Source of the DNA: Streptomyces viridiviolaceus
Lineage (GTDB): Bacteria; Actinomycetota; Actinomycetes; Streptomycetales; Streptomycetaceae
Length of the DNA stretch: 64,000 nt
Reading direction: 5' to 3'
Assembly (NCBI RefSeq): GCF_014650995.1
Contig: NZ_BMWA01000023.1
Span: 1-64,000 of the forward strand
Shown: positions 8,089 to 18,816 of the stretch, piece by piece
Layout of the letters: every line of letters starts with the position of its first letter
Numbering within the stretch: position 1 is the stretch's first letter
Position numbers and translations under genes: made by a program
The notes under the pieces: model-generated
Told to the model about the DNA's origin: nothing
Seen by the model: only the letters and a program-made list of their open reading frames with translations
The model's database searches: none

Positions 8089-8904
8089 ATGTCCGCCACC
8101 GCACCCGCCTGGGACCCCGCGCAGTACCTGCGTCACGCCGGCCACCGCGCCCGCCCCTTCACCGACCTCCTCGCCCGCGTCCCCGACCTGCCCGGCGAAC
8201 CGCCCCGCGTCGCCGACCTCGGCTGCGGCCCCGGCAACGTCACCACCCTGCTCGCCGGCCGCTGGCCCACCGCCCGCATCACCGGCTACGACAACTCCGC
8301 CCAGATGCTCGAACGGGCCCGGCAGCACGCCAGCCCCACCCCCGGCGGCGGGCGCCTCGACTTCGCCCACGCCGACGTCCGGACCTGGACGCCCGACGAG
8401 CCGTACGGCCTGATCATCAGCAACGCCACCCTCCAGTGGGTGCCCGGGCACGTCGAGCTCTTCGCCGGCTGGATCGCCGCACTCGCCCCCGGCGGCACCC
8501 TCGCCTTCCAGGTGCCCGGCAACTTCGACGCCCCCAGTCACCGCCTGATGCGCGAACTCGCCCACTCCCCGCGCTGGCGCTCCCGTCTCGCCGACACCCT
8601 GCGCCACGACGACGCCGTCCTCACCCCCGGGGCCTACCTGGCACACCTGACCGCCGCCGGCTGCACCGCCGACGTCTGGGAGACGACGTACGTACACCTG
8701 CTCACCGGCGAGGACCCGGTGCTGGACTGGGTCAAGGGGACCGGGCTGCGGCCCGTGCTCACCGCGCTCGACGACGACCCGGAGGCCAGGGACGCCTTCG
8801 TCGGCGAGTACCGGGCCGCCCTGCGCGCCGCCTATCCCGCCGGACCGCAGGGCACGCCGTTCCCCTTCCGCCGCGTCTTCGCGGTGGCCCGCACGAGCGG
8901 GTGA
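8089..8904 (+). CDS. tam: Trans-aconitate 2-methyltransferase-like SAM methyltransferase
   Basis: A 271-residue class I SAM-dependent methyltransferase. The SAM-binding motif I is VADLGCGPGNVT, followed by an acidic strand-2 end in ITGYDNS and the NATLQW segment characteristic of Tam enzymes. Tam monomethylates trans-aconitate, an inhibitory by-product of citrate/aconitase chemistry, to relieve inhibition of the TCA cycle. I chose the ATG at 8089, preceded by GGGAGAC. The longer frame upstream would overlap the operator boxes. The gene is divergent from tamR and convergent with the TetR gene only 24 bp away. Confidence 0.87.
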   Translation: MSATAPAWDPAQYLRHAGHRARPFTDLLARVPDLPGEPPRVADLGCGPGNVTTLLAGRWPTARITGYDNSAQMLERARQHASPTPGGGRLDFAHADVRTWTPDEPYGLIISNATLQWVPGHVELFAGWIAALAPGGTLAFQVPGNFDAPSHRLMRELAHSPRWRSRLADTLRHDDAVLTPGAYLAHLTAAGCTADVWETTYVHLLTGEDPVLDWVKGTGLRPVLTALDDDPEARDAFVGEYRAALRAAYPAGPQGTPFPFRRVFAVARTSG

Positions 8905-8928
8905 CCCGCGGGGCCGGGAGCCGTGCCC

Positions 8929-9603
8929 TCAGCTCTTGCGGTGCCCGATCAGCCGAGGCTTCTGCTCCAGCCCGTCCAGGCCGTGCCACGCCAGGTTCAC
9001 CAGGTGCGCCGCCACCTCCGCCTTCTTCGGGCGGCGCACGTCCAGCCACCACTGCCCCGTCAGCGCCACCATGCCGACCAGCGCCTGCGCGTACAGGGGG
9101 GCCAGCTTCGCGTCGAAGCCGCGGTTCTTGAACTCGCGGCCCAGGATGTCCTCCACCTGCGTGGCGATGTCGGAGATCAGCGAGGCGAAGGAACCGGTCG
9201 ACTGGGGGATGGGGGAGTCACGGACGAGGATGCGGAAACCGTCCGTGTACTCCTCGATGTAGTCCAGCAGGGCGAACGCCGCCTGCTCGCACAGCTCGCG
9301 GGGGTGGCCGGCGGTCAGGGAGCTGGTCACCATGTCCAGCAGCCGCCGCATCTCGCGGTCCACCACCACCGCGTACAGCCCCTCCTTGCCCCCGAAGTGC
9401 TCGTACACCACCGGCTTGGACACCCCGGCCTTCGCCGCGATCTCCTCCACCGACGTGCCCTCGAATCCCTTCGCGGCGAAGAGGGTGCGACCGATCTCCA
9501 GCAGCTGCTGGCGGCGCTCGGCACCGGTCATCCGGGTGCGGCGCGCACGCCGCGGCTTGTCGTTGCTGGGGGTGCTGGAGTCGGTCGCCACAGCGACCAT
9601 CAT
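8929..9603 (-). CDS. TetR-family regulator coupled to a desaturase gene
   Basis: A 224-residue TetR protein. The N-terminal helix-turn-helix has RRQQLLEIGRTLFAAKGFEG followed by TSVEEIAAKAGVSKPVVYEHFGGKEGLY, an excellent match to the family. The C-terminal ligand domain ends with a Trp-rich segment (GQWWLD). The start at 9603 overlaps the desaturase stop as ATGA, so it is translated with it. A second ATG follows directly at 9600. By analogy with other operons in which a TetR protein controls lipid desaturation it may repress its own operon through the palindrome near 10680. The ligand, perhaps an acyl-CoA, is inference. Confidence 0.88.
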   Translation of the reverse strand: MMVAVATDSSTPSNDKPRRARRTRMTGAERRQQLLEIGRTLFAAKGFEGTSVEEIAAKAGVSKPVVYEHFGGKEGLYAVVVDREMRRLLDMVTSSLTAGHPRELCEQAAFALLDYIEEYTDGFRILVRDSPIPQSTGSFASLISDIATQVEDILGREFKNRGFDAKLAPLYAQALVGMVALTGQWWLDVRRPKKAEVAAHLVNLAWHGLDGLEQKPRLIGHRKS

Positions 9604-10610
9604 GCCGCCTCGGCGGTTTCCTTCCGGCGCCGGGAGCCGCCTTCCCCCGTGTTGCGACGGGAATCGATACGCGAGCGTGACGGCCACCGCACGTCGTACG
9701 CCCAGCCGAGCTGCTCGAACCAGCGGATCAGCCGGGCCGAGGAGTCCAGCTGGCCGCGCATCACACCGTGCCGCGCCGACGTCGGGTCGGCGTGGTGCAG
9801 GTTGTGCCAGGACTCGCCGCAGGACAGGATCGCCAGCCACCACACGTTGCCCGAACGGTCACGCGACTTGAACGGGCGCTTGCCGACCGCGTGGCAGATC
9901 GAGTTGATCGACCACGTCACGTGGTGCAGCAGCGCGACCCGGACGAGAGAACCCCAGAAGAACGCGGTGAACGCGCCCCACCAGGACATCGTCACCAGAC
10001 CGCCGATCACCGGCGGCAGGGCGAGGGACACGACCGTCCACAGGACGAACTGGCGGGAGATCGTGCGCATCGTCCGGTCCTTGATCAGGTCCGGCGCGTA
10101 CTTCTCCTGCGGGGTCTGCTCCTCGTCGAACATCCAGCCGATGTGGGCCCACCACAGCCCCTTCATCAGGGCCGGGACCGTCTCGCCGTAGCGCCACGGC
10201 GAGTGCGGGTCGCCCTCGTCGTCGGAGAACTTGTGGTGCTTGCGGTGGTCGGCGACCCAGCGGACCAGCGGCCCCTCGACGGCCATCGACCCGGCGATCG
10301 CCAGCGCGATCTTCAGCGGCCGCTTCGCCTTGAAGGAACCGTGGGTGAAGTGACGGTGGAAACCGATGGTGATGCCGTGGCAGCCCAGGAAGTAGAAGAA
10401 GACCAGCAGGCCGAGATCGAGCCAGCTCACGCCCCACCCCCACGCCAGCGGCACCGCCGCCACCAGCGCGAGGAACGGAACGGTGATGAACAGCAGCAGC
10501 GTGATCTGCTCGATCGAGCGCTTCTGCTCACCGCCCAGCGTCGCGGAGAGAAGAGGAGCGTCGTCGGGCGCCTTCGGAGCGTCAGGAATCACATCGGAAC
10601 TCGTGGTCAT
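9600..10610 (-). CDS. Acyl-CoA delta-9 type fatty acid desaturase
   Basis: A 336-residue integral membrane di-iron desaturase. The three histidine boxes are present: HRHFTH, HRKHH and HNLHH (in ESWHNLHHADPTSARHG). Hydrophobic hairpins flank the first and third boxes, giving the usual four-helix topology. It would introduce a cis double bond into fatty acyl chains using O2 and an electron donor, adjusting membrane fluidity. The ATG at 10610 has GGGGAC upstream at a good distance. It is the first gene of a two-gene operon with the TetR regulator (4-base overlap) and is divergent from ppc. Confidence 0.92.
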   Translation of the reverse strand: MTTSSDVIPDAPKAPDDAPLLSATLGGEQKRSIEQITLLLFITVPFLALVAAVPLAWGWGVSWLDLGLLVFFYFLGCHGITIGFHRHFTHGSFKAKRPLKIALAIAGSMAVEGPLVRWVADHRKHHKFSDDEGDPHSPWRYGETVPALMKGLWWAHIGWMFDEEQTPQEKYAPDLIKDRTMRTISRQFVLWTVVSLALPPVIGGLVTMSWWGAFTAFFWGSLVRVALLHHVTWSINSICHAVGKRPFKSRDRSGNVWWLAILSCGESWHNLHHADPTSARHGVMRGQLDSSARLIRWFEQLGWAYDVRWPSRSRIDSRRNTGEGGSRRRKETAEAA

Positions 10611-10672
10611 GCGCGTCCCCTGTGGGGTCGAGGGTTGTGTCCGGTGCCGGGCCTGGGAACCACGCACACTTT

Positions 10673-10694
10673 CCTACGGTTCCGTAACCTACGG
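10673..10694. promoter_or_regulatory. Candidate operator of the desaturase-tetR operon
   Basis: TACGGTTCCGTA (10675-10686) is an inverted repeat with 5-bp arms and a 2-bp centre. The word CCTACGG occurs twice at 15-bp spacing (10673-10679 and 10688-10694). It lies about 65 bp upstream of the desaturase start, within the divergent region shared with ppc. That is a likely site for the co-encoded TetR protein, although binding is inferred. Confidence 0.55.
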
Positions 10695-10900
10695 CGACGT
10701 AAGTATGGCAGCGCGTCGCCCCGCGGCAAGAGCCCGAGAACCTGCGCGTCCCGGCCGACACCTATCCTGGAGTCGGTCGGACAGCGCGGTCCGCTCTGTT
10801 TTCTTCCCGGACGTCCGGCCCGGTAAGCGGCACCCGCCGCGCGAGACGGCCGTCCGGGTTCCCTCCCAGACGAGCTTCAACACTGCAAGGAGCCGCACCT

Positions 10901-13636
<2,736 letters not shown>

Positions 13637-13657
13637 CCCCGCCCGCACGGACACGAC

Positions 13658-13692
13658 GGTGCCCCCGCGCTCACCACGAGCACGGGGGCACC
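13658..13692. terminator. Bidirectional terminator between ppc and the convergent membrane gene
   Basis: GGTGCCCCCG (13658-13667) pairs perfectly with CGGGGGCACC (13683-13692) around a 15-base loop. It lies 22 bp after the ppc stop and 22 bp after the stop of the convergent minus-strand gene. Confidence 0.8.
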
Positions 13693-13713
13693 CTCACGTT
13701 CCGGGCCCGGGAA

Positions 13714-14226
13714 TCAGACCGCCACGAACGCCGCCGTCAGCAACGCCATCCCCGAACCGGCCAGCAGCCACCCGGCCCGCGTCCGCCGCAGTCCGCCCGC
13801 CACCACCACCGACGCCAGCAGCAACGCACCGCCCAGCGGCACCCACGCGTACAGCACACCCGCCGGACCGGACCGCACCACGTCATCGCTGCCGGGCTTC
13901 ACCACCACCGTGTACGTCCGCCCCTTCGCCACGGCGACCGAATCCTCGATCACGACGCGCTCCCGCGCCTGCGACCCCGCCGAAACCGGCGTGTACGGAC
14001 CGCTGCACCTGCCCTCGGCGCACCGCGTCACCTGCACCGTGCCGTGCTCCCGGCCCTTCGTCAGCATCACGTGCTGCGCCGTCCCCCACGACGCCCACAC
14101 ACCGGCGATCAGAATCAGCAGCGTGACGGTGCCCATCGCCGCGACCCGGCCGAACCGCAGCGCGGCGCGCGAGGCCTGACGGGGACGGGCAGCGGCAGCG
14201 GCTGAGGCAGGCATGGCCGGGATCAT
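13714..14226 (-). CDS. Membrane protein of unknown function (two or three helices)
   Basis: A 170-residue protein with an N-terminal helix near residues 31-50, an extracytoplasmic stretch containing a pair of cysteines (CAEGRC) and a sequence suited to a beta-rich fold, and two C-terminal helices (about 125-143 and 152-169). The topology resembles DUF3592-type proteins, but I cannot assign it firmly. Start is uncertain: ATG at 14226 or ATG at 14214 four codons later. It lies 42 bp downstream of pth in the same direction. Confidence 0.7.
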   Translation of the reverse strand: MIPAMPASAAAAARPRQASRAALRFGRVAAMGTVTLLILIAGVWASWGTAQHVMLTKGREHGTVQVTRCAEGRCSGPYTPVSAGSQARERVVIEDSVAVAKGRTYTVVVKPGSDDVVRSGPAGVLYAWVPLGGALLLASVVVAGGLRRTRAGWLLAGSGMALLTAAFVAV

Positions 14227-14268
14227 TGGCCATGCCTGCGCGCCCGGTCAACTCACGTGAGGGACAAG

Positions 14269-14871
14269 TCAGGAGTTGTACGAACTCTGCGCCCGCTCCA
14301 GCCCCTCGATCACCAGACACTCCACCGCATCCGCCGCCCGGTCCACGAAGTAGTCCAGCTCCTTGCGCTCCGCCGACGAGAAATCCCGGAGCACGAAATC
14401 CGCCACCGGCATCCGCCCCGGAGGCCGCCCGATCCCGAATCGCACCCGGTGGTAGTCCGACCCCAGCGCCTTCGTGATCGACTTCAGCCCGTTGTGCCCG
14501 TTGTCGCCGCCACCCGACTTCAGACGCAGCACCCCGTAGTCGATGTCCAGCTCGTCATGCACCGCCACGACGTTGCCGACCGGCACCTTGTAGAAGTCCC
14601 GCAGCGCCGTCACCGGCCCGCCCGACACATTCATGTACGACATCGGCTTCGCCAGCACCACCCGCCGGTTCCCCGGGCCCGGCGGGCCGATCCGGCCCTC
14701 GACCACCTGCGCCTGCGCCTTGCCGTGCCGCTTGAAGCGTGCCCCGATCCGCTCCGCCAGCAGATCCACCACCATGAAACCCACGTTGTGCCGGTTCATC
14801 GCGTACTCCGGCCCCGGATTGCCGAGACCCGCGATCAGCCACGGGGCACCCGCGTCCGTCGTCACGTCCAT
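14269..14871 (-). CDS. pth: Peptidyl-tRNA hydrolase
   Basis: A 200-residue cytosolic enzyme that frees tRNA from prematurely released peptidyl-tRNA. Family hallmarks are all present: LIAGLGNPGPEYAMNRHNVGF with the catalytic His28, PMSYMNVSG, the acidic DELDIDYG segment and GGGDNGHNGLKS. The ATG at 14871 has GGAGAC just upstream. It follows the L25 gene by 81 bp on the same strand, the usual actinobacterial L25-pth pairing, so ribosome-related genes are probably co-transcribed. Confidence 0.97.
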   Translation of the reverse strand: MDVTTDAGAPWLIAGLGNPGPEYAMNRHNVGFMVVDLLAERIGARFKRHGKAQAQVVEGRIGPPGPGNRRVVLAKPMSYMNVSGGPVTALRDFYKVPVGNVVAVHDELDIDYGVLRLKSGGGDNGHNGLKSITKALGSDYHRVRFGIGRPPGRMPVADFVLRDFSSAERKELDYFVDRAADAVECLVIEGLERAQSSYNS

Positions 14872-14952
14872 GTCTCCTTCATACGCGTCGGCCGCTGCCC
14901 CGCACGGGAACAGCGGCCGACGAAACGATGACCGGCAAGGTCAGCCGGAGGC

Positions 14953-15549
14953 TCAGGCCTCGGCAGCCTCTTCGCCCTCGGCGGCCTCGCCCTCCGGGGC
15001 CTCCTCGGCCTGCGCGGCCAGGACCTGGAGGACCACCGCGTCCTCCTCGACGGCCAGGGTCACGCCGTTCGGCAGCTTGACGTCCTTGGCGTGGATCGAG
15101 GCACCGGCCTCCAGACCCTCGACCGACACGGTCACCTGCTCCGGGATGTGCGTGGCCTCGGCCTCGACCGGCAGCGCGTCCAGCACGTGCTCCAGCAGGT
15201 AACCACCCGGGGCCAGCTCGCCCTCGGCGTGCACCGGAACCTCGACCTGGACCTTCTCGCCGCGCTTCACCAGCAGCAGGTCCACGTGCTCCAGGAAGCC
15301 CTTCAGCGGGTCGCGCTGCACGGCCTTCGGGATCGCCAGCTCGTTCGACTTGCCGTCGATGTCCAGCGAGATCAGCACGTTCGGCGTACGCAGCGCCAGC
15401 AGCAGCTCGTGGCCCGGGAACGTCAGGTGCAGCGGCTCCGAACCGTGCCCGTACAGAACACCCGGAACCTTGTTGTCACGACGGATACGACGCGCGGCAC
15501 CCTTGCCGAACTCGCTGCGCGTCTCAGCGGCGATCTTCACCTCGGACAT
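14953..15549 (-). CDS. rplY: 50S ribosomal protein L25 (CTC/TL5 form)
   Basis: A 198-residue L25 protein of the long general-stress (Ctc) type. The N-terminal 5S-rRNA-binding domain begins KIAAETRSEFGKGAARRIRR and includes VLYGHGSEPLHL. The C-terminal extension (about residues 100-175) is the TL5 domain, followed by an acidic alanine/glutamate-rich tail. The ATG at 15549 has GAGGAGTG upstream. Upstream in-frame sequence back to 15705 is not needed. It lies between prs and pth on the minus strand, separated from prs by a terminator-like hairpin. Confidence 0.95.
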   Translation of the reverse strand: MSEVKIAAETRSEFGKGAARRIRRDNKVPGVLYGHGSEPLHLTFPGHELLLALRTPNVLISLDIDGKSNELAIPKAVQRDPLKGFLEHVDLLLVKRGEKVQVEVPVHAEGELAPGGYLLEHVLDALPVEAEATHIPEQVTVSVEGLEAGASIHAKDVKLPNGVTLAVEEDAVVLQVLAAQAEEAPEGEAAEGEEAAEA

Positions 15550-15652
15550 GATCACTCCTCGTAGAAACTGGGAACGGACGTGGTCACCCGGCCACGAACG
15601 GCCTGCTACGAAGAGCGCGTCGATTACGGACCGCCATACCCACCAACGAGTA

Positions 15653-15702
15653 CGGCCTCCCTCGCCGAGCAACTGCAGCAGTCTACTCGGACAGGGAGGC
15701 CG
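15653..15702 (-). terminator. Terminator hairpin between prs and the L25 gene
   Basis: CGGCCTCCCT (15653-15662) pairs with AGGGAGGCCG (15693-15702). CCGAG (15665-15669) also pairs with CTCGG (15686-15690) across a 2x2 internal loop. It is 51 bp beyond the prs stop in the direction of transcription. Confidence 0.7.
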
Positions 15703-15753
15703 CACCCAAAACGATCAGGGACGAGGCCCTGAAGAACGGTTACTGCACGACGC

Positions 15754-16728
15754 TCACTGCTCGTCGAACAGGCTCGTCACCGAACCGTCCTCGAACACCT
15801 CACGCACCGCACGCGCGATCGTCGGCGCGATCGACAGCACCGTGATCTTGTCCAGCTCCAGCTCGTTCGGCGTCGGCAGCGTGTTCGTGAACACGAACTC
15901 GCTCACCTTCGAGTTCTTCAGCCGGTCCGCCGCCGGACCCGACAGCACGCCGTGCGTCGCCGTCACGATGACGTCCTCCGCACCGTGCGCGAACAGCGCG
16001 TCCGCCGCGGCACAGATCGTGCCACCGGTGTCGATCATGTCGTCGACGAGGACGCAGATGCGCCCCTTCACGTCACCCACGACCTCGTGCACCGTGACCT
16101 GGTTCGCCACGTCCTTGTCGCGGCGCTTGTGCACGATCGCCAGCGGCGCGCCCAGACGGTCGCACCAGCGGTCCGCCACCCGCACCCGGCCGGCGTCCGG
16201 AGACACCACCGTCAGCTTCGAACGGTCCACCTTGGCACCCACGTAGTCCGCCAGCAGCGGCAGCGCGAAGAGGTGATCCACCGGCCCGTCGAAGAAACCC
16301 TGGATCTGGTCCGTGTGCAGATCCACGGCCAGAATGCGGTCCGCACCCGCCGTCTTCATCAGGTCCGCGATCAGACGCGCCGAGATGGGTTCACGTCCCC
16401 GGTGCTTCTTGTCCTGCCGCGCGTAACCGTAGAACGGCACGATGACCGTGATGGAGCGGGCCGACGCACGCTTCAACGCGTCGATCATGATCAGCTGCTC
16501 CATGATCCACTTGTTGATCGGAGCCGTGTGGCTCTGGATCAGGAAGCAGTCCGCACCACGCGCCGACTCCTGATAGCGCACATAGATCTCGCCATTGGCG
16601 AAGTCGAAGGCCTTCGTCGGGACGACCCCGACACCCAGCTCGTGGGCGACCTCCTCGGCAAGCTCGGGGTGGGCGCGGCCGGAGAAGAACATCATCTTCT
16701 TCTCGCCGGTCGTCTTGATCCCGGTCAC
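15754..16728 (-). CDS. prs: Ribose-phosphate pyrophosphokinase (PRPP synthase)
   Basis: A 324-residue class I enzyme making PRPP from ribose-5-phosphate and ATP for purine, pyrimidine, His and Trp synthesis. Recognisable elements are the ATP-binding flexible loop FYGYARQDKKHRGREP, the Mg-binding DLHTDQIQGFF, VSPDAGRVR, and the PRPP-binding VLVDDMIDTGGT. It starts with GTG at 16728 after GGAGAAA. It follows glmU on the same strand with a 134-bp gap, an order conserved in many actinobacteria. The enzyme is cytosolic and homo-oligomeric in the family. Confidence 0.97.
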   Translation of the reverse strand: MTGIKTTGEKKMMFFSGRAHPELAEEVAHELGVGVVPTKAFDFANGEIYVRYQESARGADCFLIQSHTAPINKWIMEQLIMIDALKRASARSITVIVPFYGYARQDKKHRGREPISARLIADLMKTAGADRILAVDLHTDQIQGFFDGPVDHLFALPLLADYVGAKVDRSKLTVVSPDAGRVRVADRWCDRLGAPLAIVHKRRDKDVANQVTVHEVVGDVKGRICVLVDDMIDTGGTICAAADALFAHGAEDVIVTATHGVLSGPAADRLKNSKVSEFVFTNTLPTPNELELDKITVLSIAPTIARAVREVFEDGSVTSLFDEQ

Positions 16729-16862
16729 AGCACTTTCTCCTCAGAGGTTTCGCAGCTGAGCGTCACAACGCTCTGCCCGGCTGGGTGCGGGAGGCGTCTC
16801 AGCTGGTGGGGTGCGGATGTGCACTTATCACGGTACGCCGTGTTCGACGCACCGGTTTCCGG

Positions 16863-18311
16863 TCAGCCTTCGCCGCCCGGCTCACCGGACGCATCCTCGG
16901 CCGCCTTCGCCGCCGCGCTGCCCGGCCGCTTGCGAGCGACCCAGCCCTCGATATTCCGCTGCTGACCACGGGCCACGGCCAGCGAGCCGGGCGGTACGTT
17001 CTTGGTGATCACCGAGCCGGCGGCGGTGTACGCACCGTCCCCGACCGTGACAGGCGCCACAAACATGTTGTCGGAACCCGTACGGCAGTGCGAACCGATG
17101 GTGGTGTGATGCTTGTCCTGCCCGTCGTAGTTCACGAACACGCTCGCGGCGCCGATGTTCGTGTGCTCACCGATCGTCGCGTCACCCACGTACGACAGGT
17201 GCGGCACCTTCGTGCCCTCGCCGATCGACGCGTTCTTCGTCTCGACGTACGTGCCGATCTTCGACTTCGGCCCCAGCCGCGTGCCGGGCCGGAGGTACGC
17301 GTACGGACCCACGCTCGCCTGCGGACCGACCACGGCCCCGACGGAGACCGTGTTGTCGACGCGCGCCCCGGCGCCCACCCGGGTGTCCGTGAGCCGGGAG
17401 TTCGGCCCGACCTCCGCCCCCTCGGCCAGATGCGTGGCCCCCTGGAGCTGCGTGCCCGGGTGGACCAGCACGTCCTGCTCGAAGGTCACGGTCACGTCGA
17501 TCCACGTCGTCGCCGGGTCCACGACCGTCACGCCGGCCAGCATCGCCCGGGTCAGCAGCCGGTCGTTCAGGATCCGGCGGGCCTGCGCCAGCTGCACCCG
17601 GTTGTTGATCCCGGCGATCTCCCGGTGATCACCGGCCACGGAGGCACCCACCCGGTGCCCGGCCTCGCGGAGGATCCCGAGGACGTCGGTCAGGTACTCC
17701 TCGCCCTGGCTGTTGTCCGTCCGCACCTTGCCCAGCGCGTCCGCGAGCAGCTGCCCGTCGAAGGCGAAGACCCCGGAGTTGATCTCACGGATCGCCCGCT
17801 GGGAATCGCTCGCGTCCTTGTGCTCCACGATCGCCGTCACGGCACCCGAGGCCCCGTCCCGCACGATCCGGCCGTAACCGGTCGCGTCCGGCACCTCGGC
17901 CGTCAGCACGGTCACGGCGTTGCCGTCGGCGGAGTGGGTGGCGGCGAGGGCCTGCAGCGTCTCGGCGGTCAGCAGAGGGGTGTCCCCGCACACGACCACG
18001 ACGGTCCCGTCGACGGAACCGCCCAGCTCCTCCAGGGCCATCCGGACGGCGTGCCCGGTGCCGTTCTGCTGCTCCTGCACGGCGGTACGGACGTCCGGGG
18101 CGACCTCGGCGAGGTGCGCGGTGACCTTCTCACGGGCGTGGCCGACGACCACGACCAGGTTCTCGGGGTCCAGCTCACCGGCGGCGGCGAGCACGTGGCC
18201 CACGAGGGACCGGCCGCACAGCTCGTGGAGGACCTTGGGTGTGGCCGACTTCATACGGGTGCCCTCACCCGCTGCGAGAACGACGACGGCTGCCGGGCGA
18301 ATGGCGCTCAC
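16863..18311 (-). CDS. glmU: Bifunctional GlcNAc-1-phosphate uridyltransferase / GlcN-1-P acetyltransferase
   Basis: A 482-residue enzyme catalysing the last two steps of UDP-GlcNAc synthesis for peptidoglycan. The N-terminal pyrophosphorylase domain has the signature LAAGEGTRMKSATPK. The C-terminal part is a left-handed beta-helix of hexapeptide repeats (about residues 265-440) carrying the acetyltransferase site, with GNFVETKN-like KIGTYVETKNASIGEG. The alanine-rich C-terminal tail is typical of actinobacteria. It starts with GTG at 18311 with AAGGGC upstream. The tRNA-Gln gene lies 122 bp upstream on the same strand. Confidence 0.96.
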   Translation of the reverse strand: MSAIRPAAVVVLAAGEGTRMKSATPKVLHELCGRSLVGHVLAAAGELDPENLVVVVGHAREKVTAHLAEVAPDVRTAVQEQQNGTGHAVRMALEELGGSVDGTVVVVCGDTPLLTAETLQALAATHSADGNAVTVLTAEVPDATGYGRIVRDGASGAVTAIVEHKDASDSQRAIREINSGVFAFDGQLLADALGKVRTDNSQGEEYLTDVLGILREAGHRVGASVAGDHREIAGINNRVQLAQARRILNDRLLTRAMLAGVTVVDPATTWIDVTVTFEQDVLVHPGTQLQGATHLAEGAEVGPNSRLTDTRVGAGARVDNTVSVGAVVGPQASVGPYAYLRPGTRLGPKSKIGTYVETKNASIGEGTKVPHLSYVGDATIGEHTNIGAASVFVNYDGQDKHHTTIGSHCRTGSDNMFVAPVTVGDGAYTAAGSVITKNVPPGSLAVARGQQRNIEGWVARKRPGSAAAKAAEDASGEPGGEG

Positions 18312-18433
18312 GGGATGCCCTTCGGCTTTGAGGGGTGGGGGTGGACATCCGCAGGATACCGGGGGGGTTTGTGGGGGGCATGAGTGCGGGCCCCGACCGG
18401 TGGTTCGCCGGTGAGGGCCCGAATGTGAGAAGA

Positions 18434-18505
18434 GCTCCCCTGCCAGGACTCGAACCTGGAACAAATCATCCAAAGTGACCCGTGTTGCCAATTACACCAC
18501 AGGGG
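18434..18505 (-). tRNA. tRNA-Gln (anticodon TTG)
   Basis: A 72-nt cloverleaf on the minus strand. Acceptor TCCCCTG (18505-18499) pairs with CAGGGGA (18441-18435), with discriminator G. The D-arm is GTGT...ACAC, the anticodon loop is CTTTGGA with anticodon TTG, and the T-arm is CCAGG-TTCGAGT-CCTGG. No CCA is encoded. Glutamine assignment follows from the anticodon and the U1-A72-type weak acceptor end. It lies upstream of glmU in the same direction. Confidence 0.95.
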
Positions 18506-18816
18506 AGTGTAGGGCGGCCCAAAACAGACAATCCGTCAGTCCGTTGAGGTCGCGGCACCTACTATGCCGCACCACCAGCCCAGAATGCGACGGTACAAGT
18601 CCGCCCCCCGTGGGGCTCGGACGACGAGGCGGCCGCGGCAGGTGTTCGCGCGCGGGTCGTCCTCGGTTCGCGCACGCTTCGTCCGTTCCGGTGGTGGCCC
18701 GCCCGCCGGGCTCCGGTGCTGGTCGGGGACTGGTTCGCCTGTTCGAGGGATATCGCGTCGTATCGCTTGTCGAAAGTCACCGGAAATGCACCGTGCGCCG
18801 CCCGTAGGCTGGAGGC
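18506..18816. other. Intergenic region, no gene seen
   Basis: This 311-bp divergent gap separates tRNA-Gln from the histidine kinase. It must hold the tRNA promoter and the kinase promoter. A TAGGCT word sits 12 bases before the kinase ATG and GGAGG precedes that start. No convincing small gene, repeat or terminator was recognised. Confidence 0.5.

Noticed and set aside
18434..18505. tRNA-Gln as a phage or element attachment site
   Set aside because: No integrase, no repeated tRNA 3' end and no foreign-looking DNA flank it; the neighbours are core genes.
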